From NCBI GenBank assembly GCA_002286855.1, contig NRSV01000019.1, positions 189,389-253,388 of the forward strand: a stretch of DNA of 64,000 nucleotides. The letters are read 5' to 3'. Both the position numbers and the translations under genes were made by a program. Position 1 is the stretch's first letter. Every line of letters begins with the position of its first letter. This DNA comes from Bipolaris cookei. Lineage: Eukaryota; Ascomycota; Dothideomycetes; Pleosporales; Pleosporaceae. The notes under the pieces were generated by a model. It was not told where the DNA came from, ran no database searches, and saw only the letters and a program-made list of their open reading frames with translations. Below, one piece after another: positions 54,183 to 64,000 of the stretch.

Positions 54183-56431
54183 ATGCCGCCCTACGGCCTC
54201 TACCCCATCCCCCGGCACCGCTTCTCCCCGCACACCACCACGCCCAAGTACCGCCGCATATTCAACAGCATGGACTTTGCCGACGCGGAACCCGCACGCG
54301 AGGCTGCAGCAAAGAACAAGACCGAGACGGCGGAGCAGCGAGCTCAGAGGAAACTAGAGAAGCGTCAGCGCAAAGCAGAGAAGAGATTGAAAAAAGAACG
54401 CAAGGCGCAAGCTGAACAGTATCAGAATCAGCAGCAGCAGCTTGTCGACGTAGAGACTGAGCCACAAGGTCAGCATACTGACGCTACACCGTCCGTGACT
54501 CAAGCAGAAACCGAGCCGCAAGCTCAGCATACCGACTCAACTCCGGTGGCTACTCCGGTCAAGAATGGACAATACGGCCCGCGCGGCCCGTATAAGAAAC
54601 GTGAGAAGGCAACCGATGAGATATCGGTATCTGCAGTCAAGCGCAAGAGGGAGAGCGAAGTGCAGACTGCCGCTCCGAGTGGCAGTAGCAATGATGTCGA
54701 CGGCGGCAGATCGTTGCTTGACCCGAATTTCCTGACGGCGCTGAAAGAAAAGATGGGGAATATGGGTTCTGTATTTAAACAAATGGAAAATGAGGAGGAG
54801 GAGCCTGCGAAGAAAAAGAGGGGACGACTGGCGGGGTGGCGCAAGAATGCTGATGCGGAGTCCGTCAAGACTGAGACTCCGAACGGTAGTGAGAGTGTTG
54901 TGTCGACACCGGCATCTACCAAAGTCCCTGGCTCAACTCTCAACAAGTCATTCAAGATGATCCGGACGCCTGTGCCAGTTCCCTCAGTTGCGTCGAGGTT
55001 GTTTTCTAGCGTGAAGAAGACGCCGGTTCCAGTGCGGCAGAAACCCAGTCCCAGCACCAGTGGAAGTATGAGTGAGCTGCAGACAGGCGAGAGGGCAAAA
55101 GTCCATCCAGCTGACGTTCTCATGACCGAGACACCTCCCTCGCGCATGCGTCAAACGCCAGTCACTACACCTCGTCAGTCCGCCATCCCATTTCCTCACC
55201 TCGGGGCCCTACTCTCCTCTAGCAAATCGCCCATGGTGAAAAAAAAGGTACCGCCATTGACCTCACTTCCCCAGAGGAACCTACGCTAATAGCGAACATG
55301 TCCATGAAGGACATCGTCAGTAGCCAAGGCTCAGTCAACCCCCTAACCAGCAGTCAAGCCTCCATGGATCCCTTGCCAAGCACTCACCCCCCCGCCTTCA
55401 CCGCCTCCACCCTCTTCCACTACAAACAAAGACTAAACGAAAAGCCCAAAGCGCGACCCCGGTGCCGCCAACGCGCCTTCCCTAAAGCCCTCAGCACAAG
55501 CAGTTCCTCAACCTCAACCGCCCAAAGCATGCTCGACATGCTGGCTCGCATTCCGAAACCCTACTCTTCTACTTTTGATAACCCCTTCTCCTCCAAAAAG
55601 AAGCAGTCGGAGACAAAGAAGAAGGAGGGCGATAAACATGTAGAAGCTGATAGGGATACGTTCAACAGGGCGTTCAAGGTGATACAGCGGACTGTGAATT
55701 TCAGCGATGAGGAAGAGTATCTAGCCGCGTATCAGGGGGTTCTAGAGGAAAGTAAGAAGGTGGAGCTTCCGTGCTTGAAAAGTGCGACGGGGTGTTCTGT
55801 TCGCGTTCATTCCCCCTCCTCCTCTTCCTTTTCTCCGGCTGCTGCAGTCGAGAAGATGGACCAGGACACGCAAAATTCGATTCAGCGTGCAGAAACCGCG
55901 GAAGCGTTTCTTCGCCACGCAATCATGGCGCGTGTCCCTGTTCCCCTGGGCCGGATTGAAGGGGTGTGGCGCTTGTTTTGTAAGGAGTATACGGGGGTGC
56001 ATGTGGATAAGTACAGTGCTGGTTTGCGTACACTGACTATTACTTCCCCTTCTTCGTATCAAGGAACTCCGGTGTATACAGCTCGTTTGCATATCCCGCC
56101 TCGTTCCATGGCTTTTGCCAGCGCACCTTTTACCGCACCGCCTCATGCTGGTTTCCGCGCTACGAGGATGAAGACAGTGCAGGAGGGGTATGCGATGGAA
56201 GTTTTGTTTTGGGGGAATGGTTATGCGAGGGTTAGAGCCGATGTTGGGTTGTTGCTTTCGGGAAAGGGTGGAGCGGGTGGGCAGATAGAGAGTGTGAGCA
56301 AGAACAAAGCCTACGGCATCTGGCACTTCCTCGCTGTCCACGAAAGAGCACTCTTCTGGGAGCCTAAAGTCGATGAGTTGGAAGTTGAGAGTAGGAAGCT
56401 GTTTGCTGCGTATGATGGTATTGTGGAGTAG
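54183..56431 (+). CDS. Basic low-complexity nuclear-type protein, split by a frameshift in a poly-A run
   Basis: Two overlapping frames: 54183 to about 55247, and from there to 56431. At the A8 run 55239-55246 the first frame runs into an unlikely tail and stops (55289). The other frame, read back across the run, gives a smooth continuation (AIDLTSPEEPTLIANMSMKD), so one A is missing relative to a continuous gene of about 749 residues. Part 1: a helical, highly charged segment (RAQRKLEKRQRKAEKRLKKE), Gln-rich repeats, an AT-hook-like GPRGPYKKREK and Lys/Arg clusters. Part 2: Ser/Thr-rich, then a folded C-terminal domain from about YLAAYQGVLEESKKVELPCL, including FLRHAIMARVPVPLGRIEG and KAYGIWHFLAVHERALFWEP. 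I do not know the family. Sequencing error, mutation and (less likely) programmed slippage all remain possible. The start could also be at 54270. Confidence 0.55.
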
Positions 56432-58438
56432 ATGAGAAGGATCGGGGTGTTGGGGGTGTATTGAGTTTGGTTGGTTCTATAGGGTAAGGATAGGGATAAG
56501 GAGGATTGTGTCTTGTAGTTTGTTCGACGCACTACTACTGCATGCGCGAGTACCATCTTGTGACTAATGCAGTACCACAGTCTTTGTGGTTTCGAACGAA
56601 GGATCCTATATGTTTAGATATTCTGCATGAATGATGCTTGGCAAACATTTTAATTCAGTGCGAATGAAATGGCGAGTCGAGTGCGTTGATTCGACTTTTT
56701 TTGATATGTGGTTGATGCTCAATGCACTTCTGCGCATACATATGTACATATGGTAAACCACACAAAGCCTGGATACCATCATCGCGAAGTATATGGATGC
56801 TGTGTTTGGGATATGGTGAGCGGTCATATCTGTCGTCGATTTCATCTATGGATTAAAAATCAAGGATCGCGATGAGAGACAGGGTCAGTGGTGAGTAAAG
56901 AGGTGAAGAGGCGGTGTAAAGGCAAGGGAGGGGAGTTTACAAGAGAAGGCAAGAACGAGGGTAAATTTTAAGCGAGGAGGGGCTTTATGTGTTTAGTGAG
57001 TGTGTATGGAGATTTGGGAAGTGAAGGCGGGGAGGCTTCGTCTTTCTGTTCGGTGGATCAGAAAGACAGGAAAGTGGAAGGTGCGGTGGTCGTATGCGAT
57101 GTTATCTTCTTTTGCGTGGTGGGGTATGATGGTTTTTAGAACTGGGGATCGAAATTTGATGTGAACGATAATGAAAATGCCCAGTAAACGGACTTGATGG
57201 GGAATTTAAACATTGAAGATTTCTATAGATACGTACTCGTCGTAGTCCAGCACATCACTCGTCGCCGTGCCATGACATCACTCCTATCCATCGTCCCCTT
57301 AGATACACTCCTTCAAGGTTGGATTGCAACCGCGAACCCACTGCTGTGTATCAGTTTTAGCTAGCTACTAATACTGCTTCCTTAAAATACCCTGTCTTCA
57401 TCACTTTGACCTTCATACTTGCCAGTATTAGTGATTCTGTAGCAGGAGGAGCTATTTGTGGTGCAATCTGGACTAGTGAGATTTGCCTATTCTCATAGCC
57501 GTATCTTCATAAACTAGCAAGATGAACCTAGCCTTCGTTCAAGAAAGATTACGAGCCATCCTGCTACTCGAACTACAAAACAAGGTAATAACTATCGCCA
57601 ACTCGCTCCACACTGCCCAAAGCTTTCCTATGGGCTCGGAGCCACGTATTCGCATATCGAAGCCTATTTGGACGTTTTCCGCTCCCTACTTCTGACAATA
57701 ATCTTCACGCAAGCTATGGCGCTCGTCGTCTGTTTTGCCATCAAGAACGTTTCGATTGATGATAGTGCAGGTGAAGACACGCGATCGGTTAGTTCGAGAA
57801 GGATAAGGAAACCGAGGCCAAGGTCTAAAGGGTAACTTTCTAGCTTTATCCATGATGCAAAGCAAATGCGACGCCTTGTAAATTCTTCAATGATGATCAT
57901 GTAACTACGATAATAGACGTGAATACGTATCTAGCGCGAATACGCTGAAACCAAACTCATTCATCCTGCGCACTTAACAATTCGCTTCATCAACGCAATA
58001 ACAGACACTCTGAAATACCCAGAAAACCAAATAGGTTATTCTCCGGGTAAAATGAATCCCAAAACGGTATGTTTCGTCCCCTGTTACCTGACCCACCTGT
58101 TTGCGCGCGCTGCTAGTTCGGCTACCTTTGTACTTTAAGGTTTACATAGGTACCTAGCTCCCACGTGCGCAAGTACGGCTGACTACTTTTCTTTCTAACC
58201 CATACCGTCATGGAAAATATATAGCAAAAGCTTGTCAATAATATGTATCGGTACGTCTTGGAGTGCTTGGCAAGGCACTGTATTTAATATATCCCGGTCA
58301 CCCTACCCACACGCATGCGTTGTACCTGACTCACTGTCGTGGCAAAATACTTCAATCAAATGCAAAGATCTCGTTGAATATACAATTGTGTAAGCTAAAT
58401 AAAATTTCATTTCTTCGTTAAAGTCATACTCCATATAC
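56432..58438. other. 2-kb convergent intergenic region, nothing convincing
   Basis: Lies between two 3' ends. Small frames near 57520-57900 have no support. No repeat or RNA gene recognised. Confidence 0.5.
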
Positions 58439-60296
58439 TTAGTTCCGTCTCCTCACGCGAATCTTCCCGCCGTGCAACGGTAACTTGAGCCACACGGTAT
58501 CCAGCGGCTTCGGCCTCACCGCCATATGCTCTACATCGTAATTCAGCAGCATATGCGCAATAAACACTTTCATCTCATTTAGCGCGAAGAACCGCCCGGG
58601 ACACGCATGTCTGCCGAACCCGAATCCAAGGAAGGCGTCGTCGAGAGTAGCAGTGGACCTGGCCTTGCGCTCAGTCGCATCTTCTTTAGCGGCGGCCTCA
58701 AGATCCTCTTTGGTGGTAAAGCTGTCGATGATGTTGCTTACGTTGGCGGGGTCGGCGAAGCGGAAGGGGTTGAAAGTGCGGGCTTGGGGGTAGATTCTCT
58801 CGTCATAGTGGATGGGCTCCATGGGGACGGCGATCATGGTTCCTTGGGGGACGTGGACGTTTGAGACGGGGAGGCGGATGCCTTCTGGGTGGACGACCTG
58901 CAGGGTTTTGTTTAGAAACACGCTTTCATAGGAGGGCTAGGGAGGGACTTACGGTTCTGGGGAGTCCGCAGATTGCAAAGGGGTTTAGGCGCATGGATTC
59001 ACGGATCATGGAGTCTATGAGCTTGAGGTCGCGGACTGCGTCGCGGGTCCAGACGCCGCCGGATTTTGCGAGGACGGTGCTGGCTTCGTTGCGCAGAGCG
59101 TCGACGTAGCCGAGAGAGGGATCTGAGCTGAAAAGGTCGAGGATTACATTTTGGACGGTGAAGCTGGTGGAGTGCAGGGAAATGTCGTTGACGAGCAAGA
59201 GACGGTGGGCTACGCGTTTTGGCTCCAGTTGGCCGACATCGCCTTTGGCGGCAGCAAGGTAGCATTCATCGATAAGCCATTGGAGTCCATCTTTCTAGAT
59301 TCGGAATCAGTATACAATTTTGAAAATGACAGAGCGAAAAATTCGTACCGGTGGTGTCCAGCCGCATTTTGGATCAGCCTTGAAACGAGCGGTTGCGTTC
59401 AGTCGTTCTGTTACAAACGGCAGACAGCCTTTCAGAGCCTTACGTCGCAGGTACCAGCAGTTCGAGCCGACCAGAAAGCCTGTGATGGGTTTAAATGGCT
59501 TTGGTGACGCATTGATAAGCATAGCACCTGCGAAGATGCTCATGGCGTGGTCTCGGAGATCATTCAGGAAAGTTTCATCACGGCCTAGAAAAAAGCATCA
59601 GTCTCGTAGTGTCTGGATCTCGTGACTGCAAACTTACATAGCGGCGCGCCACAAAAAGCTCCATTGCTTGCACCAGCGATGAGTTTCAAGCAGGAATCCC
59701 AGACTTTGACTTCTTTCCATGTTGTGTCGCCTTTTTCGCCCCACCACCGATCGAAGCCTCTGTCGAGCTCGTCGGCCATGAGTGGAGTCAGATGTTCAAG
59801 ATTCCTGGTAATCTGGTGGCGCACGACATTGATCTGGAAATCGTTGTCTGCTACCTCCTTGTCCCAGACGGTCCATTTTGTTTGGATGGTCTCGCTCTGC
59901 GTGGCATGAATGTCGAGCGTGGACTCTGGAAGCGAGTAGACCTTCTTGATGAGACGGGGTGGCAGAATGATCATAGCACCTCTGTCAATGCTCGGCAAGA
60001 TGAAGGGACTGTTTATACCGGCGAACTAGTAACAAGGTGTTGAGTAATTGGCACGCAAGCAATATAGCGGACCATACCTTGCGATAGCCTTCAAAGGCCC
60101 AATCCTGCGTCTTGCGAACAGACTTCAGAGTAGCCCATACCCAGGCGAGCCATCCTTTTCCAAGGCCTACAGTTGGCAGCTCTTTCCAGTGCTTTGATTC
60201 CGACGGCCCAAAAAACAAAGCGCGAATGGCATGGTAGACAACGAAGAGGATGGACAAAGGCACGAGGGCCTGTGTGGGCGTGATGATGAGCTCCAT
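58439..60296 (-). CDS. Cytochrome P450 monooxygenase, five exons
   Basis: Exons (minus strand) 60296-60078, 60025-59638, 59584-59349, 59294-58953 and 58897-58439; 547 residues. All four introns are 52-55 bp, GT-AG. An N-terminal membrane anchor (LVPLSILFVVYHAIRALFF) places it on the ER facing the cytosol. The I-helix region reads LVNDISLHSTSFT, where the usual acid-Thr pair is replaced by a His-Ser-Thr, as in gibberellin- and terpenoid-type fungal P450s. The ExxR motif is in RESMRLNP; the PERF-like block is ARTFNPFRF. The heme-binding loop FGFGRHACPGRFFAL carries the cysteine ligand (residue 494). The substrate is unknown, and no biosynthetic core gene is next to it. It diverges from another P450 2.8 kb away. 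Complete and probably functional. Confidence 0.92.
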
Positions 60297-63086
60297 GGCC
60301 CTATGCACAAATCACTAAATCACAAGAGCAGAGCAGAAACTGCTGGGCTCCAAAAAACTCTTTAAAAGATGCCATACTGCATGCACGTCTCTAGGCGATA
60401 GCAGCAACACATGGGATGGCGTGCGAGTCCTACCATGAGCCGACTGCGCTAAGGCGAATCGATACAGTCGTATCCGCAAGACCAGGGTGCCTGCAGCCAG
60501 AGACGGCCCAAGACGCTTGTTCGACTTGGCATCCCAGCCTCTGTCTTTTGGTGGGGATTGGCGAATGAGAAGAGCAGTCATGGGCCGAAGATTGCATCAA
60601 GTTGGATATCGATTGCGGGGGGCCCCGAACCCGCAAAAACAAAGTTCGAGCCGTTGCACCCTGTAAATCCACCACTGGAGTTGCGGCAAAAGCAAAGGTG
60701 ATAGACGGCGATGTGGGCGAAGTATGAGAGGGATTAATCGACGGCGGCACACGCACCCCTCCAGGCGGGACAATCGGGTGGTCGTGATTCGAGCCGCGCA
60801 GGAGGTCGCATAACTAGTAAGTACATGTGTACTTGCTCGATACCGCTTGATGCACCCACGCAGACGGGAGCAGCAATCAATCTGGCCATTTATTATCCAG
60901 GACTAGACCACATTGACAGCGCGCCAACCGCGCGGCTCTACACACGGCTCGGGTCGGCTGACCGCCGCTTCTGGAACAAGAACGGCGTGGGGCTGCCCAC
61001 TATGGGTTCACTTGCCCGCCAGCTGGGAGGTGTTGGTCGTCTTTTCCCATACCTACAGCTCAGCCAAACGCCAAACGCCGTTGTGTGGATATGCATGTAC
61101 ATGCTCATACAGTACTCGCCTCGGCTGCCGCCCTCTGTTCAGCGCCTCCACATAGTTCCCCTCCGCTGGATTGTCGTGACGCACTTGTGCATCCTCCGCC
61201 CGGACGAACTGCCCCAAGCCCATGCAACAGTGAAAAACCCGGTCGAATGTCAGCACAGCCGGTATTGTCCAATGCACGCTGGAGTGTCAGCTATCAAGAG
61301 AAGTGCCTCGAGCATGCAGGCAACCGCCTCTTTCGTAGGTGCCGGCAGTCGAGGTTGCGGTGCAGATGGGGTTAGTCAACCTCGGCATATGCCGCCGGCC
61401 AATTGAGCCATTTGCCAAATCTTCCAAGACGTCAACTCAAGATTGAGGTGCGCTATCGGCTTCGCTGCTGGCTTAATCGCCCAGAATACTCGCCTATCAA
61501 GAACCGCTAAATTATTGCGCATGCAAAAAAAACACGCGTACCATGTGGGCGAGCATGCGACCTTGCGACCTTGCGACCTCACTAGCAATGTATCCCGGCC
61601 TTGTTGCATATTGGCTGCAATCTAGATCATGTTCAAGCCCGGGCTGATGGAGCAAGCATGGCGTTTTCCGCAAGGCCGGATTGGATAATATTTTTGAACA
61701 ACATCTGTCTGGTATCGTCATCATTCAACGTCGGACCGATCAAACACCCAGTAGTCCTCTCCATGGAGCGGCCGCATTCTCAGTGGCATCAGTCCCGGCT
61801 TCTCACTGGGTCAGCTTGAGAAGCTCAAGGTCGTTGACCCAGCTTTGTAACAGGATTTCCCTTCCGCGGTGGGGTCTCTGATGCATTAGTCTGCACGTCA
61901 AATTAGTGCCTCACCGGAATTTCACATGTGTTCGGTGAACCTGAGGTACCTTGGGTTGTGGAATTGTTTCGAAGGCTGGATACTTGGAAGGTCTCAACTC
62001 ACCGTCTTGGTCTACTACCAGGAAGCTATGACTTTACCCTCTGTCCGGCAATAATTACCATGCCCTGCCCGTGGGGATAAGATATCCAAGATATGAGATG
62101 TATGCATGTGTCAGTTTCTCACACCGATTGGTCATTAAATCATTTTTTAGTGAGAAAAAAAGATATACTTGCTCTGGTATCCATGGCCGCTTTAGTTGCG
62201 GCGTACTACTAGTAGAATGCACAGACACGACTCACGACCAACGCCGCAACTAGCTCTACTATGAACAATCGGATACAACATCAATGCGCCACATAATGCC
62301 AAGAACAGAGACATAAGCACACCTTCACAACATCTAAATATTCATAAGCTATCCACGCGCTTGCTCATTAGCCGGGACAGTGGTCTCACTCCACGTTTTT
62401 GACACTTTAATCCACCCTGCAGTGTGGGTACATTGTCCCGCATTGCGCCACCGCTCGACATGGGGGTCCTCGGAGCTTCTACACAAGCGGAATTTTCCCC
62501 ATGTACCCAGATTCGCCGTGTATGTATGTACAGTATGTACCACTTACGCAGCCACTGCATGGGCCATACAGTAGAGCCGCATTTCCGACACTGTTCAACC
62601 GTATCCCCCGAATCCTACGCTATTAGACATCGGGCCGTTACTAGCAGGCACGAATTGCAGTAAGTGCATGGGCGTAGGCGCTTTCATTGCTTGCATCGGC
62701 CATGCCTACATTCTAGGATGGCCTGTATTGTGGATGGAGTCCACCAATGGTGACATGCACGTATAGACGGGCGCCTCCACAATGCCGGATGGTAGCTGTG
62801 CATTTACACAAACTGACACAGACTTGAGGGTAACATGGGCTGATGTCGCTTGCCTCAAGCTGCATGATAACGGCACAGTAAAACTAATGATGGCTTCTGC
62901 TAGCATGCTTGACGGGGACGCTGCGACGGGTCACTACGACCGAGGTTTCTGCGGCATCAGGCTTTGACAGTCTTGCTTCTTGGGCCGGCCTTGTATATGT
63001 ACCAAAACATAGCCCATGTACCTGACTCCCAAGCAGCAGGTCCGGTCTAATTTTTAAACTTTTCCATTGTACGCTTCCCAGTCACA
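60297..63086. other. 2.8-kb divergent intergenic region, nothing convincing
   Basis: Between two divergently transcribed P450 genes. A 193-codon frame (60825-61406) lacks features. The sequence is unremarkable, without repeats. Confidence 0.5.
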
Positions 63087-64000
63087 ATGGACGCTCTAGT
63101 ATTACCAACAGTACACTTGCCTACGTTGAGTCCTTTGACAGTCAATGCTGCGAGCAGTGTGTTTGGTTTCTTGTCAATTTTTCTTTGCTACAGAGCACTC
63201 GTAGCTAAGCAGCTGGTGCGTCTTCCTCCGTGTTGGTAAACTCTTCAAGTCCAAAATTGACCTTATCATTTTAGCCATCACCACGACAGCTTTTCAACTA
63301 TGTCTTCAGGCCCTTCGTGACACGTTACAAGGCATGGGCGTACCTCTTCTGGGGCCCCGAGATTATTCAAAAGGCTTTCGATGAGGCTGGTGGCAAACCA
63401 TTCGAGTTGTTCGCTCCAGACAACCGCTACGTCTATGTATCCGATCCTCAGCAAATCAAAGAGATTGACAATGCCCCCGACACTGTCTTGTCGCTTCAAG
63501 CGGCCTCGAAGCAGGTAAGCCGATCTACCACTTATATTCTCTATTGATGCTAACGGATTTTTAGATGTTGCAACCTGTATACACAATGTGAGTATAGCTC
63601 GGAGTTACTTATCGTCCTTGCCATATGGCGGTATATAAGTCACATGACTTCCATTACCCATCTTGACCGAGGATGCAAGTCTCTCATCCTACGCGGCCTG
63701 CTGACATACAACAGGCATGGTTTCAATTGGTTCGATAGGCGCGGAACCGAAGGAGTGGGCTTTATCCGCGCTCTTCGCACGCTCTTGACCAACAACCTAC
63801 CCAAAATCCTGCCTGATCTTACTTGTATCATCCGCACAAGATTCGAGGAGCTACATGCTACTCACCCAGTCATTAATGGTATTGTACACTTTACATATAT
63901 GTATGAATGCAACTGACAGTAAGATATAGGCAAGAGGCAATCAGATGTCTATCACATGACTGTGAAGCTCGTCGTATTGTCCAACGCCGTGTCGTTCTTC
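63087..64000 (+). CDS. Cytochrome P450, 5' part (runs off the window)
   Basis: Exons 63087-63215, 63290-63514, 63565-63587, 63715-63878 and 63930 to beyond 64000; about 204 residues visible. The introns are 74, 50, 127 and 51 bp. The N-terminal segment (SVFGFLSIFLCYRALVAK) is the membrane anchor. Next comes VTRYKAWAYLFWGPEIIQ, then FELFAPDNRYVYVSDPQQI, the helix A/B region of fungal P450s. The joined third and fourth exons read QPVYTMHGFNWFDRRGTEG, followed by RALRTLLTNNLPKILPDL. The MHGF-x-W type motif is typical of P450 families acting on fungal secondary metabolites. The ExxR and heme loop lie outside the window. The 23-bp exon is short, but its phase fits on both sides. Confidence 0.8.

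Noticed and set aside
55248..55276. 29-bp intron joining the two halves of the basic protein gene
   Set aside because: Too short, and reading through in the other frame gives convincing coding sequence; a one-base loss in the A run is simpler.
60825..61406. 193-codon open frame between the two P450 genes
   Set aside because: Has an ATG but no recognisable domain, regular hydrophobic pattern or homologue that I know.
1..64000. tRNA, rRNA or other RNA genes
   Set aside because: No convincing T-loop (GGTTCRANNC) with matching arms was found by eye; a covariance-model search would be needed to exclude them.

Overview
The window is nuclear DNA of a filamentous ascomycete (Pezizomycotina). Genes are interrupted by short 43-140 bp introns with GT..AG ends and CTRAC-like branch sites. 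Families include a Zn2Cys6 regulator, a CSC1-type channel, DUF3723, DUF3435, a subgroup-C-like GH18 chitinase and an AA11 LPMO. Several repeats carry stop codons made only by C-to-T or G-to-A changes, as expected from repeat-induced point mutation (RIP). The gene set looks like a Dothideomycete (Pleosporales), but that placement is inference.

The left 38 kb is an accessory compartment. Bases 1-20000 hold single-copy or lineage-restricted genes: a DUF3723 protein, a small Zn2Cys6 factor, a BTB protein, a CSC1/OSCA-like channel, a 145-bp hairpin tandem array, an 886-residue orphan, a WEPT-repeat protein, a predicted N-myristoylated orphan, an AA11 LPMO-like protein, small zinc/RING and RRM-like proteins, and an EST1-like fragment. 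At 19487-20040 lies the N-terminal part of a DUF3435/FluG-type tyrosine recombinase, the family of Starship 'captains'. It is cut off by a transposon. DUF3723 is a recurrent Starship cargo family, so the block may be a decayed Starship neighbourhood.

Bases 20041-30139 are a nested transposon block. It holds two pogo/Fot-like elements head to head around one TA, a 308-bp MITE inside the first transposase, a LINE 3' end, a Ty3/Gypsy gag-pol with an apparent -1 frameshift site, and two inverted hAT copies meeting at an ambiguous base (N at 29272). The hAT ends abut a truncated gypsy pol on one side and a truncated LysM gene on the other. A 5.3-kb decayed gene follows (32896-38199): a secreted NucA/NucB-type nuclease module in the same frame as a chitin-binding/GH18 chitinase module, with several lesions.

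From 38.8 kb rightward the content changes to conserved housekeeping genes: DGAT2 (lipid storage), an STK19 homologue, a hybrid histidine kinase, a SERCA-type calcium ATPase, a basic low-complexity protein with a poly-A frameshift, one complete cytochrome P450 and the start of another at the right edge. These have long, mostly featureless intergenic spacers. The junction near 38.2-38.8 kb therefore looks like a boundary between accessory and core compartments.

All exon structures were inferred by eye from reading frames, splice consensus and family similarity. No database search was run.
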